This document shows, piece by piece, positions 1 to 10,017 of a stretch of DNA of 64,000 bases (position 1 is the stretch's first letter; each line of letters begins with the position of its first letter). Below the pieces are notes generated by a model. That model was not told where the DNA came from, did no database searches, and saw only the letters and a program-made list of their open reading frames with translations. The position numbers and the translations under genes are program-made. The DNA comes from an uncultured Clostridium sp. (GTDB lineage Bacteria > Bacillota > Clostridia > TANB77 > CAG-508), in contig CAOJXR010000007.1 of the NCBI GenBank assembly GCA_948465565.1, positions 1 to 64,000 of the forward strand, written 5' to 3'.

Positions 1-669
1 ATTTTTTGATATTTATTTTATTATTAATAAATAATATTTTTTTTATTATTTTTTTATTTTATTTGCATTTATTTATTAATATTATTTTCAAATAATTATT
101 AATTAAATAAATACCAATTAAACACTAAAATTATCTATAATAATTATTTTTATTTTATTAATATTTATTATATTTAATTGCAAAAAAATAAATTTAATTA
201 ATTTTTTCATGTAATATTTACTATAAACCAATATCTAAAACCCAGCGCCCGCCTTATTTAGAATGTAAAATTTAATAAAAATCTTTAATTTTAACTATTC
301 AATTTTTTATCTATCTAAATTAACACTTTTTAAACAATCTCTACACGCACTAAAATCGAGAATAACCAATTAAAAAAGCAAATTAATATAATTAATCATT
401 TTAAATATAAAAACGTTTATTTTCGATTCTTAAAGAAAATCATTTTAAAAATTTTCCATCAAACATTTTTTTCTTCCATCTCTTATAAAATAATATATTA
501 ATATTCAGACACGTCAAAATCAAAAATAAACGAATTAAAATCATTTCTCGACATATTTTATTTTATAAAAATAAAATCCTTAAAAATCGATTTTCGAAGC
601 AAATAAACTGAACTAAACAAATTTACTGCCAAATACAAAAAAAAAGAAATACATTTTCAGTATTTCTCT
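1..669. other. AT-rich non-coding stretch
   Basis: I see no gene here. The stretch is almost entirely A and T with short runs, stops in all frames, and no recognisable promoter, RNA or repeat. A short GC-richer patch sits near 240-255. It lies downstream of the two tRNA-Ser genes, which point toward it, so it is probably the end of the leftward transcription unit. Confidence 0.6.
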
Positions 670-760
670 TGGCGGAAGCTGAGGGATTTGAACCCTCGCG
701 GCCCTTGCGAACCCTAACAGTTTAGCAAACTGTCCCCTTCAGCCACTTGGGTAAGCCTCC
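670..760 (-). tRNA. tRNA-Ser (anticodon GCT)
   Basis: Cloverleaf with a long class II variable arm. The acceptor stem GGAGGCT pairs with AGCTTCC, followed by a G discriminator and an encoded CCA. The anticodon loop contains GCT (reads AGC/AGU) and the T loop is GGTTCAAATCC. It lies just downstream of the second tRNA-Ser in the same orientation. Confidence 0.95.
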
Positions 761-769
761 ATATATAAT

Positions 770-891
<122 letters not shown>

Positions 892-945
892 ACATAAGAC
901 AGTTAATAGTCTACCACATAAACTATCTCCTGTCAATATATTTAT

Positions 946-1425
946 TTATATTTTTTCTTGTTCTTTCGCACAGCTAACTGCATGTATCTCTTCTTCAGAT
1001 AATGTATACTTTGAAGTACCATTTTCAATAGGTTTAGCATAAATATTATTTGATGTCCTAGCATAAATAGCATTCAACACCACGCCATTATTTTCATTAT
1101 CTAATACTGCAAGTGCAAAGCTCAAATCACTACCAACATCGTCAAAAGCATTATATCTAACTATACCAATCTTCTGTGCACATCTATTAAGCTGTTTCTC
1201 AAGATTTAAATAATTAGCATGCATAATCTTATTGTCTTCATTTACATTATTTACCATATTTATATAATCTTTAAGAGTCTCTTCAATATTCTCATTTTTA
1301 TCAAATTTCGAGATAAATTCAGAATATTTCTTCTCTACTCTTCGTAACTTATAAAAGAAAAATAATACAATTGCAGTCAACATAACATTAACAACTATAG
1401 ATAAAATAAACGTCATATCATTCAT
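946..1425 (-). CDS. DUF4446 family membrane-anchored protein
   Basis: 159 aa. One N-terminal transmembrane segment (about residues 5-25) is followed by a charged, probably coiled-coil stretch (27-80) and the conserved DUF4446 core. The core is recognisable by IGIVRYNAFDDVGSDLSFA near residue 87 and by the later NGVVL, Y.R and YAKPI blocks. Function is unknown. In many Clostridia and Bacilli this family is the last gene of the parA-parB group, as here. It is probably co-transcribed with parB (18 bases apart). Confidence 0.85.
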   Translation of the reverse strand: MNDMTFILSIVVNVMLTAIVLFFFYKLRRVEKKYSEFISKFDKNENIEETLKDYINMVNNVNEDNKIMHANYLNLEKQLNRCAQKIGIVRYNAFDDVGSDLSFALAVLDNENNGVVLNAIYARTSNNIYAKPIENGTSKYTLSEEEIHAVSCAKEQEKI

Positions 1426-1443
1426 ATTGTAAACCTAGTCTCC

Positions 1444-2283
1444 TTACTTAATCAAGTCTAGTATACGCTCTAAGTCATCATTTGAGGCATACTCAATAAT
1501 AATCTTACCTTTTCTTTGTCCCGCATTTAATTTAACTTTTGTACCAAAAAAGCTTTGAAAACTATTCTCTATATCTCTATAAATAGGCTCATATCTCTCA
1601 TTTTTCTTTGGCATGGTCTTTCTCGACTTAGTCTTTTTCTCTGCATCTCTAACACTATCACCAGACTCTATCATATATAAAGCCATATCATATTGCTTAT
1701 CTGGATTATCAAATCCCAATAAAGCTTTACAATGTCCCTCAGTTAGTTTACCCTGTAATGCCAAATCTATAACTCTATCATCCAAATTTAAAATTCTCAA
1801 AGTATTAGTAACTGTACTTCTCCCTTTTCCAATAACTTCTGCAACCTGTTGTTGAGTCAAATTATATTGTTCCATTAACAACTTAATTCCTCTAGCCTTC
1901 TCAATTGGATTTAAATCCTCTCTTTGAATATTTTCTATCAAAGCAATTTCTCTATTTTTTTGTTCGTCATTCTCTCTAACAATTGCAGGTATCTCATTTA
2001 AACCAGCCTTTTTAGAAGCTCTCCATCTTCTTTCACCTGCTACAATTTGATAATAATCGTCTTTTTTTGACACAATAATCGGTTGAATAACTCCATATCT
2101 TTTTATAGATTCAGAAAGCTCATTTAAAGCCTCCTCCTCAAAAATCCTTCTTGGTTGATCTCTATTAGGCTCAATCTCTGAAACCTTTAAATTCTGAATA
2201 ACCTCATTTTCCTCTACTTCCTCAGAAATTGTAGTTGAAAATAAAGCATCTAACCCCTTACCTAAACCTGACTTTTTTGCCAT
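1444..2283 (-). CDS. parB: Chromosome partitioning protein ParB / Spo0J
   Basis: 279 aa CTP-dependent DNA clamp that loads at parS near the origin and recruits SMC. The N-terminal KSGLGKGLDALF motif typical of ParA-stimulating ParB is followed by the ParB/Srx nuclease-like domain (about 30-120, with AGERRWRA and ENIQREDLNPIE) and the helix-turn-helix domain (about 125-225, QQQVAEVIGKGRSTVTN). A C-terminal dimerisation segment follows. It lies 11 bases after parA and is clearly in one operon. In Bacillus the same pair also links segregation to the start of sporulation. Confidence 0.97.
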   Translation of the reverse strand: MAKKSGLGKGLDALFSTTISEEVEENEVIQNLKVSEIEPNRDQPRRIFEEEALNELSESIKRYGVIQPIIVSKKDDYYQIVAGERRWRASKKAGLNEIPAIVRENDEQKNREIALIENIQREDLNPIEKARGIKLLMEQYNLTQQQVAEVIGKGRSTVTNTLRILNLDDRVIDLALQGKLTEGHCKALLGFDNPDKQYDMALYMIESGDSVRDAEKKTKSRKTMPKKNERYEPIYRDIENSFQSFFGTKVKLNAGQRKGKIIIEYASNDDLERILDLIK

Positions 2284-2294
2284 TTCTTCTCCTC

Positions 2295-3092
2295 CTATTT
2301 CATATGTTTTGCTCTTTCCTTATTATCTTTTCCCTCTTGAAGCTTTAAAAACTCTCTTGCAAGCTTCTCATAACTCTTAGCACCCTTTGACTTTGGATCA
2401 AAAATACTAATTGGCATACCAAAGCTTGGCGCCTCACTCAGTCTAACATTTCTAGGAATTACCGTCTTATATACCTTATCATCAAAGTACCTCTTAACCT
2501 CTTTAACAACTTGATTCGATAAGTTTGTCCTTATATCATACATTGTCAAAACAGCACCTTCAATCTCCAAAGATTTATTCAAATGCTTTTTAACCAAATT
2601 TATAGTATTAATAAGTTGTCCCAATCCTTCAAGTGCATAATACTCACACTGTACAGGAATCATAACAGAATCTGCAGCAGTAAAAGAATTCAGCGTAATC
2701 AATCCCAACGAAGGAGGACAATCAATAAATATATAATCAAAATCTTCTCTAACATTCTCAAGTTGCTCCTTTAATCTATGCTCTCTAGACATCTGTGAAA
2801 CAAGTTCAACTTCAGCACCTGCCAAATTCATACTAGAAGGGCATATCTTCAAATTCTTTTCAATAGTATCTTGCAAAGTATTCTCAACAGGTTCCTCATT
2901 TATCAAAACATCATACAAAGACTTTCCAGTATCTTTTTCAACACCCAAACCACTTGTAGCATTTCCCTGAGGATCAGCATCTAAAAGAACAACTCTCTTA
3001 CCCTTCTTAGCAAGTATAGTACTCAAATTAACTGATGTTGTAGTCTTTCCGACACCACCTTTTTGATTAGCAATAGCAATAATTTTTCCCAA
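2295..3092 (-). CDS. parA: Chromosome partitioning ATPase ParA / Soj
   Basis: 265 aa ParA/MinD-type ATPase. The deviant Walker A KGGVGKTTT is at residues 10-18, the A' motif DADPQGNAT near 39, and Walker B FIDCPPSLG near 121. It forms ATP-dependent dimers on DNA, interacts with ParB and modulates DnaA in relatives. The ATG is preceded by a good GGAGG site at about 3098. Upstream lies a region rich in DnaA-box-like sites with a parS-like half site. Confidence 0.97.
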   Translation of the reverse strand: MGKIIAIANQKGGVGKTTTSVNLSTILAKKGKRVVLLDADPQGNATSGLGVEKDTGKSLYDVLINEEPVENTLQDTIEKNLKICPSSMNLAGAEVELVSQMSREHRLKEQLENVREDFDYIFIDCPPSLGLITLNSFTAADSVMIPVQCEYYALEGLGQLINTINLVKKHLNKSLEIEGAVLTMYDIRTNLSNQVVKEVKRYFDDKVYKTVIPRNVRLSEAPSFGMPISIFDPKSKGAKSYEKLAREFLKLQEGKDNKERAKHMK

Positions 3093-3284
3093 AATAACCC
3101 CTCCAATCTTTCCATATAATAATATAAAAATTATAATCCTATGTCAATAAAAAAGAAGCAAATTTTAATGATTTTTTTATATAAAATCCCAAAAAATCAT
3201 CAAAAATTACCTCTATAAATAAAATATTATAATATTCTCAAAAATCTCTCAATAAATTCACAATCAAAACACTTTTCCAAAAAG

Positions 3285-3330
3285 ATATCCACAAATTGTA
3301 CACAATCCATCCACAGTTTAATGTGGAACA
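3285..3330. promoter_or_regulatory. Cluster of DnaA-box-like sites and parS-like sequence
   Basis: Within 46 bases there are ATATCCACA (3285-3293), TTGTACACA (3296-3304), CCATCCACA (3307-3315) and TGTGGAACA (3322-3330). The last of these, with its left flank from 3315, matches the 16-base parS palindrome at about 12 of 16 positions; the right half fits the common Clostridial form and the left half is degenerate. It sits in the rsmG-parA gap about 8 kb from the main origin. Binding is inferred only. Confidence 0.45.
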
Positions 3331-3344
3331 TCACAAAAACAAAT

Positions 3345-4058
3345 TTATTGTAGTGGCTCCTTTAAAGGCTTGCCCAATTTCCTAGGATATATTTGTTCGG
3401 TATTTCTAATCTTGTTAATAACAACCAAACATCTATCATTATTATCTATCTTATACTCAATTACCTCCTCTATCTTGCCACCAAGTTTTCTAATAGCATT
3501 TTTAGCAGAATTAATCTCGTCCTCACAATTAGGTCCCTTTAAACAAAGACACTTACCACCAACTCGTACAAAAGGAATCATATATTCAACCAAAGTAGTC
3601 ATATTAGCTACAGCTCTTGATACAACTGTATCAAACTGTTCTCTATATTCGCTCTCATGAGCCAAATCTTCAGCCCTAGTATGAAACGCATCAATATTCT
3701 TCAAACCAATCTTATCAATAGAATCCTTCATAAAATTAACCTTTTTATTAACAGAATCTATCAAAGTCACATCTAACCCCTTATTAACAATCTTCAATGG
3801 AATTCCCGGAAAACCAGCACCAGAGCCCAAATCTAGCATTCTGTCTCCAGTCAAATATTTACTAACTAAAATAGAGTCAATAAAATGTTTAATAACAATT
3901 TCCCTCTCATCTTTAATAGCAGTCAAGTTAATTTTCTGATTCCACTCAATTAAATTCCTCATATATAAATAGAACTCATCAATAACATCTTCCTCTATAT
4001 GAAAATCATTTTCAGCAGCTCTTTGAATCAAGAAATTTTTAAATTCTTCTTTATTCAT
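3345..4058 (-). CDS. rsmG: 16S rRNA (guanine527-N7)-methyltransferase RsmG
   Basis: 237 aa SAM-dependent methyltransferase (GidB). The SAM-binding motif [14 protein letters not shown] is at about 73-86. The N-terminal NLTAI motif and the later VSRAVANM (about 147) and LKGPN motifs are family hallmarks. The start overlaps the end of mnmG by 8 bases, and its AGGAG site lies inside mnmG, indicating translational coupling in the mnmE-mnmG-rsmG operon. Confidence 0.97.
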   Translation of the reverse strand: MNKEEFKNFLIQRAAENDFHIEEDVIDEFYLYMRNLIEWNQKINLTAIKDEREIVIKHFIDSILVSKYLTGDRMLDLGSGAGFPGIPLKIVNKGLDVTLIDSVNKKVNFMKDSIDKIGLKNIDAFHTRAEDLAHESEYREQFDTVVSRAVANMTTLVEYMIPFVRVGGKCLCLKGPNCEDEINSAKNAIRKLGGKIEEVIEYKIDNNDRCLVVINKIRNTEQIYPRKLGKPLKEPLQ

Positions 4059-5940
4059 TATTATTCTCCTTATATTTTCTTTGCTCCAAATACACTAATA
4101 ACACAGAAATATCAGCCGGTGAAACCCCTGATATTCTAGACGCTTGGCCAATTGAATGAGGACGAATCTTATTAAGTTTTTGTCTTCCCTCTATCCTAAT
4201 TCCCTTTATTTCATTATAGTCAATATCTTCTGGTAATATCTTCCTTTCAAGTTTTTTAAATCCTTCCACTTGAGTCTCTTGCATCTTTATATAGCCTTCA
4301 TACTTGACCATAATTTCAACTTCTTCACGAACTTCTCTCGAAAGTTCTGGTCTATCAATGTCAATCTCCTTAAGAATATCATATGTAAGCTCCGTTCTCT
4401 TCAATAACTCAGACAACTTTGCCCCACCATTAAGTTCAGATGTCCCATACTTCTTCAAGAACTCATTAACCTGGCTTGTTGGCTTAACAACAGTATCTTC
4501 AAGTCTCTCAATCTCTTTCTCAATTTCAGCTTTCTTATTCAAAAATCTCTCATATCTCTCATCCGAAATCAATCCAACCCTATGTCCTATCTCAGTAAGC
4601 CTCATATCCGCATTATCTTGCCTCAAAAGTAATCTATATTCAGCCCTTGAAGTCATCATTCTATAAGGCTCATTCGTACTTTTAGTAACAATATCATCAA
4701 TCAAAACACCAATATACGCATCAGCTCTATCCAAAATAACTTGCTCTTCACCTTTTAAACGTTGAGCAGCATTTATTCCCGCAATAATTCCCTGTGCAGC
4801 AGCCTCCTCATAACCAGAAGTGCCATTTATTTGCCCAGCAAAAAACATACCATCAATTGCCTTAAGCTCTAATGTAGACTTAAGTTGAGAAGGTTCAATG
4901 CAATCATATTCAATCGCATATGCAGGTCTTGTAAATTCGCAATTCTCCAATCCAGGCAAAGTTCTATACATAGCAATCTGTACATTCTCAGGCAATGACG
5001 AACTCATACCTTGAATATACATCTCCTCTGTATCAGCCCCAAGAGGTTCCACAAAAATCTGATGTCTCTCTTTATCAGCAAATCTAACAACTTTATCCTC
5101 AATAGATGGACAATATCTAGGACCTGTCCCCTCAATCTTTCCAGCATATAAAGGAGATCTATGCAAATTTGCTCTAATAATCTCATGTGTACTTTCATTA
5201 GTATAAGTCAAATAGCATGGTTCCTGATCAAAATCCTTAATAGTATCTTCAAAAGAAAATGCAGGCAAATCCCTATCTCCCTCTTGAATCTCCATCTTAG
5301 AAAAATCAATACTCTTTCTATTAATTCTAGCTGGAGTACCAGTCTTAAACCTAACAATGTCTATCCCCAAATTCTTCAAAACTGTTGACAACTTATTAGC
5401 AGGGAACACTCCATCTGGACCACTCTCGCAAGAATAATCCCCAACAAAAATCTTCCCCTTCAAATATGTACCAGTAGCCAAAATAACACTATCAACCTCA
5501 TAAACTGCACCCATATTAGTCTCAACAGCCTTAATTTTACCATCCTCTACTCTAATATCAACAATTTCACCCTGTTTTAAAAACAAATTCTCTTGTTTCT
5601 CAATAGTATGTTTCATCTCTGCCTGATATTTTTTTCTATCTGCCTGTGCCCTTAAAGAATGAACAGCAGGCCCTTTAGAAGTATTTAACATCTTAACTTG
5701 CATCATTGTTTTATCAATATTCTTACCCATCTCTCCACCAAGAGCATCAATCTCTCTAACAAGATGTCCCTTAGAAGACCCACCAATATGCGGATTACAA
5801 GGCATATTCGCCACACACTCCAAAGTAATCGAAAACATAAGCGTCTTCATTCCAAGCCTAGCAGCAGCAAGCGCAGCTTCACATCCCGCATGACCAGCAC
5901 CAATAACTGCAATATCATATTTACCAGCATTAAAACTCAT
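4051..5940 (-). CDS. mnmG: tRNA uridine-34 carboxymethylaminomethyl synthase, FAD subunit MnmG
   Basis: 629 aa, full length for GidA. The FAD-binding [17 protein letters not shown] is at residues 14-30, followed by the conserved [21 protein letters not shown] block (about 48-70). The FAD-anchoring [12 protein letters not shown] (about 372) and the C-terminal GidA-associated domain are present. With MnmE it modifies the wobble uridine of tRNAs reading NNA/NNG codons and supports frame maintenance, which is relevant given the frameshift sites in this window. It is 27 bases downstream of mnmE. Confidence 0.97.
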   Translation of the reverse strand: MSFNAGKYDIAVIGAGHAGCEAALAAARLGMKTLMFSITLECVANMPCNPHIGGSSKGHLVREIDALGGEMGKNIDKTMMQVKMLNTSKGPAVHSLRAQADRKKYQAEMKHTIEKQENLFLKQGEIVDIRVEDGKIKAVETNMGAVYEVDSVILATGTYLKGKIFVGDYSCESGPDGVFPANKLSTVLKNLGIDIVRFKTGTPARINRKSIDFSKMEIQEGDRDLPAFSFEDTIKDFDQEPCYLTYTNESTHEIIRANLHRSPLYAGKIEGTGPRYCPSIEDKVVRFADKERHQIFVEPLGADTEEMYIQGMSSSLPENVQIAMYRTLPGLENCEFTRPAYAIEYDCIEPSQLKSTLELKAIDGMFFAGQINGTSGYEEAAAQGIIAGINAAQRLKGEEQVILDRADAYIGVLIDDIVTKSTNEPYRMMTSRAEYRLLLRQDNADMRLTEIGHRVGLISDERYERFLNKKAEIEKEIERLEDTVVKPTSQVNEFLKKYGTSELNGGAKLSELLKRTELTYDILKEIDIDRPELSREVREEVEIMVKYEGYIKMQETQVEGFKKLERKILPEDIDYNEIKGIRIEGRQKLNKIRPHSIGQASRISGVSPADISVLLVYLEQRKYKENNNE

Positions 5941-5967
5941 TTTACATTCCTTCCTTCATCTCTTGCT

Positions 5968-7326
5968 CTATTTTCCCAAACAAAACTTAGAAAAAATCTC
6001 ACTAATTATATCATCTGTTACACTTTCACCAGTTATCTTACCCAACTCTTCCAAAATATCCTTCATATAAATAGCAATAACATCAATTGGCATCCCAGAA
6101 TTAATAGTATCTATAGCCTTTTGTAAAGCATCTTTAGCCTTAGCAATTAAACCCTTATGACGAACATTAATAACCAACAACTCACCATCAGCCTTAATAT
6201 CTTCATTAGAAACCATCTTCACCATATTTGAAAGCAACTCATCAACTCCATCCTGAGTTTTAGCAGAAATTTTTATAATCTTCTTATTTATTTCTTTAAA
6301 AATTACTTCATCAGGACAAGCGCTCATAATATCAGTCTTATTCAAAACAATTATTGCATTTTTATCACTCAAAATATCTAAGATCTTTCTATCCTCATCA
6401 GTAATCCTCTTTGAAATATCAAAAATAGCAATAACCAAATCACTTTTCTTAGCAATTTCAATCGCCTTTTGAACGCCAATTCTCTCAACAGTATCCTCAG
6501 TATCTCTAATTCCAGCCGTATCAATAATCTTAAAAGGTATCCCATCCAAAGAAATAAATTCCTCAATAGTATCTCTCGTCGTCCCCTCTATCTCAGTAAC
6601 AATCGCCCTCTCCTCATTCAATAAAAGATTAAGCAAAGAAGACTTACCCGCATTAGGTCTACCAATAATAGCAGTCTTAACCCCATCTCTTAAAATCTTT
6701 CCATTAGTAAAAGACCTCTCCAACTTCTCAAGTCTAACCTTGTTCCTCTTAAGAAGCTCCAAAATCTGAGAATTAGTCATCTCCTCTACATCATACTCAG
6801 GGTAATCAATAGTAACTTCAATATCAGCCATTCCCGAAATCAAATCCCTTCTAATCTCAGAAATTTTCTCTGACAAAACCCCCTCAAGTTGATTCATAGA
6901 CGCTCTAGCCTCTTTATCTGTCTTACTATTTATAACATCAATAACAGCCTCCGCCTGAGTTAAATCAATTCTACCATTTAAAAAAGCCCTTTTCGTAAAC
7001 TCACCTGGTTCAGCAAGTTCAGCACCATTCTTCAAGCACAAATCCAAAATCTGCCTCATAACAATCATACCACCATGTGAATTAATCTCACACATATTCT
7101 CAGTAGTATAACTCTTAGGCTGAACAAAAAATGAAACTAAAACCTCATCAATAATCTCAGATCCATCAACAATTTTTCCATATTTAATTGTATACCCCTT
7201 TTTCTCAGTATCATTAACAGGCACAAAAAACTTATCTAATATATCAAAACATTCCTTACCACTCATTCTAATAATACCAATTCCACCAATTCCTGGTGCA
7301 GTAGATATTGCAGCAATCGTAGACAT
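5968..7326 (-). CDS. mnmE: tRNA modification GTPase MnmE
   Basis: 452 aa. The tetrahydrofolate-binding N domain (1-118) is followed by a helical domain with an inserted G domain: G1 GRPNAGKSSL (about 222), G2 TTRDT, G3 DTAGIRDTED (about 267) and G4 NKTD (about 332). The protein ends FCLGK, so it carries the C-terminal Cys of the CxGK motif (CLGK). It partners MnmG in cmnm5U34 synthesis. A hairpin upstream separates it partly from jag. Confidence 0.97.
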   Translation of the reverse strand: MSTIAAISTAPGIGGIGIIRMSGKECFDILDKFFVPVNDTEKKGYTIKYGKIVDGSEIIDEVLVSFFVQPKSYTTENMCEINSHGGMIVMRQILDLCLKNGAELAEPGEFTKRAFLNGRIDLTQAEAVIDVINSKTDKEARASMNQLEGVLSEKISEIRRDLISGMADIEVTIDYPEYDVEEMTNSQILELLKRNKVRLEKLERSFTNGKILRDGVKTAIIGRPNAGKSSLLNLLLNEERAIVTEIEGTTRDTIEEFISLDGIPFKIIDTAGIRDTEDTVERIGVQKAIEIAKKSDLVIAIFDISKRITDEDRKILDILSDKNAIIVLNKTDIMSACPDEVIFKEINKKIIKISAKTQDGVDELLSNMVKMVSNEDIKADGELLVINVRHKGLIAKAKDALQKAIDTINSGMPIDVIAIYMKDILEELGKITGESVTDDIISEIFSKFCLGK

Positions 7327-7360
7327 ATCTATTCCTCCATTTATTCAAACTAGCTGTTCG

Positions 7361-7398
7361 AAAAAAATAAGAAGTTCTAAAAGAACCTCTTATTTTTT
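7361..7398 (-). terminator. Terminator-like hairpin at the end of jag
   Basis: On the minus strand, AATAAGAGGTTCT pairs almost perfectly with AGAACTTCTTATT around a small loop and is flanked by A and T runs. It overlaps the jag stop codon. It probably gives partial termination before mnmE, separating the yidC-jag segment from the tRNA-modification segment. Confidence 0.6.
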
Positions 7399-8079
7399 TA
7401 GTGACACAACTATCTTCCTATTAGGCTCCTCACCAATACTATGAGTTTCAACCTTTGAATTATCCTGCAATGCTGAATGAATAATCTTTCTCTCATAAGA
7501 ACTCATTGGCTCAAGCGTAATAGACTTTCTCTTTCTTATAACAGTTCCAGCAATCTTCTCTGCCAGGTCTTTTAAATCCTTTTCCCTTTTTTGCTTATAT
7601 CCTCCTATGTTAAGTAACACTCTTACTCTTTCATTCAAATCATTATTAGCAACATTATTCAAAATCAATTGCAAAGAATTCAAAACATTTCCTCTATACC
7701 CAATCAAATATCCCGTATCCTCACCATTAATATCAACTAATAAATCATTTTTATCATTTTTTATTTCATATGTTATATCCTTTGTAGGCAACTTTGAAAT
7801 AAGCTCATCCAAAAACTTCTTAATATTATGCTCAGCCTTATTCTCTGTCTCTTCTGAAATATCTACTTTTTCCTTCTTCTCTGGTCTTTCTATTTTCTTA
7901 ACATCATCTTTAACAATAAGTTCAACCTTAACAACCCTAGGAGTCAAAATACTAAAAAAACTTCTCTTATCATCAGACTCTAAAACCTTAACATCAACCT
8001 GTTTTCTAGACAACTTCAATTCCTTCAATCCCTTCTCAATAGCCTCATTAGTCGTCTTACCTTCAAATATATTAGCCAT
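7390..8079 (-). CDS. jag: RNA-binding protein Jag / KhpB (SpoIIIJ-associated)
   Basis: 229 aa. The Jag_N domain (1-55) is followed by a charged linker (55-80), a KH domain (about 85-160, with GYLIGYRGNVLNSLQ) and a C-terminal R3H domain (about 165-229, with the SITLEPMSSYERKIIH signature). It is an RNA-binding protein linked to cell division and envelope synthesis, conventionally encoded next to yidC, as here (20 bases). The conserved REK and ERKIIH signatures make the call firm. Confidence 0.95.
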   Translation of the reverse strand: MANIFEGKTTNEAIEKGLKELKLSRKQVDVKVLESDDKRSFFSILTPRVVKVELIVKDDVKKIERPEKKEKVDISEETENKAEHNIKKFLDELISKLPTKDITYEIKNDKNDLLVDINGEDTGYLIGYRGNVLNSLQLILNNVANNDLNERVRVLLNIGGYKQKREKDLKDLAEKIAGTVIRKRKSITLEPMSSYERKIIHSALQDNSKVETHSIGEEPNRKIVVSLKK

Positions 8080-8099
8080 TTCCTATCCCCTCTCAAAGT

Positions 8100-8990
8100 T
8101 TATTCTTCATCACTTTTATATACTTTATTTAAAATAAGTCTTTGTACAGTAGTCACTATATTATTAACAAGCCAATACAAAGCCAATCCCAAAGGAGCAA
8201 TCGCAGCAACCGAAACAGCCATAATCGGCATCATAATAGCCATCTGCTTATTCATAGCCTCCATTGCATCATAATCATCATCTTCTACAGCATCACCATT
8301 TTGCTTAGCAAGCGCTTTTTTCTCAGCTTCTTTTCTCTGTTTTTCTTCCTCTTCCTCTTTAGAAAGCTTCTTCTTATTTTGAGCTGTAGTAATCTTCATT
8401 GAAATTATAGAAGAAATAACATACAATCCAGGAATTATATAAACAGTCCAATCCCCCCAATTACGAGAAGGAATATTACTCAAATCAATTCCTAAGAAAT
8501 TCATCTCTAAATGAATAGAATCATCACCACTCTTTTGCGCCTCTCTAATAATATCAATTTCCTTATAATTAGATTGAGCACTAATATGATACTTTTCCAC
8601 ATATTCATCTAATTTATTCTCATCAAATCTTTCCATATAAGTTAAAGGTTGTCTAACCATATAAAAAATTGAAATAATAACAAGCAATTGAAAAAGAGAA
8701 CCCAAACAACCACCAAAAGGACTAACCTTCTCACGCTTATATAAATCCATAGTCTCCTGTCCCAATCTAACCTGGTCATTCTTATACTTTTCTTTTAAAT
8801 CCTTCAATTTCTCTTGTATTTTATTATTTTTAATCAACGTCTTCTGTTGTTTAATTGAAAGTGGTAATAAAATAATCTGAACAGCAATTGTAAAAAGAAT
8901 AATTGCCAAACCATAATTATTAACTAACCCATAAATAAAATTTAATAAATATCCAAATAAACTAGCTATCAAACCAACAAGTTTTCCCAT
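8100..8990 (-). CDS. yidC: Membrane protein insertase YidC / OxaA
   Basis: 296 aa. Membrane segments lie at about 15-40, 90-110, 180-200 and 250-285. A conserved basic cytoplasmic loop (KQQKTLIKNNKIQEKLKDLK) follows the first membrane segment. The large lysine/glutamate-rich insertion at about 205-240 (KKKLSKEEEEEKQRK) is cytoplasmic. It inserts membrane proteins, alone or with SecYEG. No lipobox is evident at the N-terminus, so it starts directly with a signal-anchor. It forms an operon with yidD and jag. Confidence 0.95.
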   Translation of the reverse strand: MGKLVGLIASLFGYLLNFIYGLVNNYGLAIILFTIAVQIILLPLSIKQQKTLIKNNKIQEKLKDLKEKYKNDQVRLGQETMDLYKREKVSPFGGCLGSLFQLLVIISIFYMVRQPLTYMERFDENKLDEYVEKYHISAQSNYKEIDIIREAQKSGDDSIHLEMNFLGIDLSNIPSRNWGDWTVYIIPGLYVISSIISMKITTAQNKKKLSKEEEEEKQRKEAEKKALAKQNGDAVEDDDYDAMEAMNKQMAIMMPIMAVSVAAIAPLGLALYWLVNNIVTTVQRLILNKVYKSDEE

Positions 8991-9000
8991 CTTTCCTCCA

Positions 9001-9219
9001 CTATTTTAAAGGATCATATCCCCCTTTTGAAAAAGGATTACACCTCAAAATTCTTTTAAAACTTAAAAACCATCCCTTTATAAAACCATATTTCTCAATT
9101 GCCAAAACCGCATACTCTGAACAAGTAGGATAATATTTGCAATGGACACCTAAAAAACTAAGCATCGGAGAAAATATCTTTTTATAAACTCTTATCAAGA
9201 AAATAGAAATTCTTTTCAT
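9001..9219 (-). CDS. yidD: Membrane protein insertion efficiency factor YidD
   Basis: 72 aa with the family signature IRVYKKIFSPML, CKYYPTCSEYA and the C-terminal RCNPFSKGGYDP. The small cysteine-containing protein associates with the inner face of the membrane and assists YidC. Its start overlaps the rnpA stop by one base (9219), and it lies 10 bases before yidC. Confidence 0.97.
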   Translation of the reverse strand: MKRISIFLIRVYKKIFSPMLSFLGVHCKYYPTCSEYAVLAIEKYGFIKGWFLSFKRILRCNPFSKGGYDPLK

Positions 9220-9566
9220 TAATTTTCCTCTAATATTCCCGTTTTTTTGAATATATCTATTAAGTCATCTTTCACATCAAAAAAGTTAGCTCTTTCAGGA
9301 TTGACCTTCTTCTTCCAAATAATCAAAATATTACTACTTTCAGTAATATTCCCTTCTATCTCCGTATATGCCGCTCTAATAAACCTCTTAATTTTATTAC
9401 GAGTAACACTACCACCCACTTTTTTGCTAACAACTATCCCAATTCTATTTTTTTCACTTTTATTCTTATAAATAAATATCTCTAACAATTTACCAGGAAC
9501 ATAACTCCCCTTTTTAAAGAAATACTTAAACTCATAATTTTTCTTGATTATCACTGTTTTTTTCAT
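9219..9566 (-). CDS. rnpA: Ribonuclease P protein component
   Basis: 115 aa basic protein. It carries the RNase P signature KNRIGIVVSKKVGGSVTRNKIKRFIR (about 40-65) and an FKYFFKKG motif near the N-terminus. It assists the catalytic RNA in 5' tRNA maturation. It is the second gene of the rpmH operon, with a hairpin terminator between rpmH and rnpA that probably lowers rnpA expression relative to the ribosomal protein. Confidence 0.97.
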   Translation of the reverse strand: MKKTVIIKKNYEFKYFFKKGSYVPGKLLEIFIYKNKSEKNRIGIVVSKKVGGSVTRNKIKRFIRAAYTEIEGNITESSNILIIWKKKVNPERANFFDVKDDLIDIFKKTGILEEN

Positions 9567-9596
9567 ACAAATTCACTCTTGATTTTGCATAATCGC

Positions 9597-9618
9597 AAAA
9601 AAGGGCGTTTTCGCCCCC
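9597..9618 (-). terminator. Intrinsic terminator/attenuator between rpmH and rnpA
   Basis: On the minus strand, GGGCG-AAAA-CGCCC is followed by six T. It lies 11 bases after rpmH and upstream of rnpA. It is a compact intrinsic terminator, probably leaky, that sets the L34 to RnpA ratio. Confidence 0.8.
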
Positions 9619-9628
9619 TCTACAAAAA

Positions 9629-9763
9629 TTATGCACTTAATACTTTTCTACCCTTAGCACGTCTTGCCTTCAATATGTTTCTTCCAGATCTAGTTTTCAT
9701 TCTCTTCATGAAACCATGCTCTTTTTGTTGTTGTCTCTTTTTTGGTTGGAATGTTCTTTTCAT
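9629..9763 (-). CDS. rpmH: 50S ribosomal protein L34
   Basis: 44 aa, starting [18 protein letters not shown] and ending [11 protein letters not shown], the near-invariant L34 sequence. AGGAGG lies 8 bases before the ATG. It is the first gene of the minus-strand origin operon and has its own strong promoter. Confidence 0.98.
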   Translation of the reverse strand: MKRTFQPKKRQQQKEHGFMKRMKTRSGRNILKARRAKGRKVLSA

Positions 9764-9816
9764 ATTGCACCTCCTATATCTATGTTAAAATTTTTTTATT
9801 CTCAAAAGTAATTAAA

Positions 9817-9846
9817 ATTATACTACAAAACTTCCAAAAATGTCAA
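9817..9846 (-). promoter_or_regulatory. Sigma-A promoter of the rpmH operon
   Basis: On the minus strand, perfect TTGACA (9841-9846) and TATAAT (9817-9822) are separated by 18 bases. The leader to rpmH is about 45 bases. Confidence 0.85.
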
Positions 9847-9884
9847 TACTTCCTTATTTATTTATATTTTTCCTTTCAAATTTA

Positions 9885-9913
9885 TTGACTATTGAAAAAT
9901 AAATTGATATTAT
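9885..9913 (+). promoter_or_regulatory. Sigma-A promoter of dnaA
   Basis: TTGACT (9885-9890), 17 bases, TATTAT (9908-9913), directed at dnaA with a leader of about 95 bases. No DnaA box is visible in this region, so unlike in many Firmicutes the dnaA promoter does not look densely boxed. Confidence 0.75.
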
Positions 9914-10017
9914 AGGAACCGATAAGATAATGGGGATATTTTACTACGCAAATAATAATTAGAGGTATTTAAAAAATTTCCAAACTTTTCTTTAAATAAA
10001 TAAGGAGGTTGTTTAAC

